Source: Oxyruncus cristatus (taxonomy: Eukaryota > Chordata > Aves > Passeriformes > Cotingidae). From it: a stretch of DNA of 64,000 bases. The translations under genes and the position numbers were made by a program. The stretch covers positions 120,319 to 184,318 of the forward strand of contig VXAY01004360.1 of the NCBI GenBank assembly GCA_013399855.1. Reading direction: 5' to 3'. Position 1 is the stretch's first letter. Each line of letters starts with the position of its first letter. A model generated the notes under the pieces. The model was not told the origin of the DNA. It did no database searches and saw nothing but the letters and a program-made list of their open reading frames with translations. This document shows, piece after piece, positions 63,873 to 64,000 of this stretch.

Positions 63873-64000
63873 TCCTTTCTCTTCTCTTTTGCTTTCCAAA
63901 ATTCCATGTTGATGTGTAATAATCATGGGCAGCAGAGGAAGACACAGGTTACTTATTTATGGGTTATTTGTATCCGTGAGGGGCCTTCCCAGGCAAGGTA

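Overview
The window is vertebrate nuclear DNA, almost certainly from a bird. It has no operons or dense ORFs. It carries CR1 LINE tails with the characteristic 3' end, avian-type endogenous retrovirus solo LTRs, and split genes with GT-AG introns. I cannot name the species. Two assembly gaps (N runs) are present.

The only genes I can support form a tandem cluster of cytosolic sulfotransferases of the SULT6B1 type, all on the minus strand. Two copies look intact. Gene A (31,568-37,970, 313 aa) and gene B (42,800-49,628, 312 aa) each have seven coding exons. Exon sizes are 202, 140 (A) or 137 (B), 90, 127, 95, 157 and 131 bases, with intron phases 1-0-0-1-0-1 in both. They lie head to tail about 4.8 kb apart.

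Around them are dead copies. A badly decayed gene lies downstream of A (23.7-29.8 kb), with recognisable relics of exons 1, 3, 4, 5 and 6 in the correct order. A lone relic of exon 3 lies between A and B (39.75 kb). At the right edge (63.1-63.9 kb) a pseudogene keeps only exon 1, with its start codon changed to GTG and an in-frame stop, and a frameshifted exon 7. The locus therefore shows repeated duplication and loss.

Layout: 1-21.4 kb holds no recognisable gene (one CR1 scrap, simple repeats). 21.4-22.5 kb is a solo LTR containing an N gap. 23.7-29.8 kb is the relic sulfotransferase. 31.4-38.0 kb is gene A, with a CR1 in intron 3 and an ERVL-type LTR in intron 1. 39.7 kb is the exon relic, followed by a CR1 tail at 41.8 kb. 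42.7-49.7 kb is gene B, with a second copy of the 21.4-kb LTR inverted in intron 1. A further LTR-like block lies 0.5 kb upstream of B in the same orientation. 51-59 kb is repeat-rich: a CR1 with a readable reverse transcriptase tail, another CR1, two more LTRs and a pair of CTCF-like sites. 59.3-63.1 kb is empty, and the pseudogene closes the window.

The intact products should transfer sulfonate from PAPS to small acceptors in the cytosol. The acceptor cannot be read from sequence. Gene A has all the classic cofactor motifs except an Asp-to-Ser change beside the last one. Gene B has Cys in place of the nearly invariant 3'-phosphate-binding Arg.
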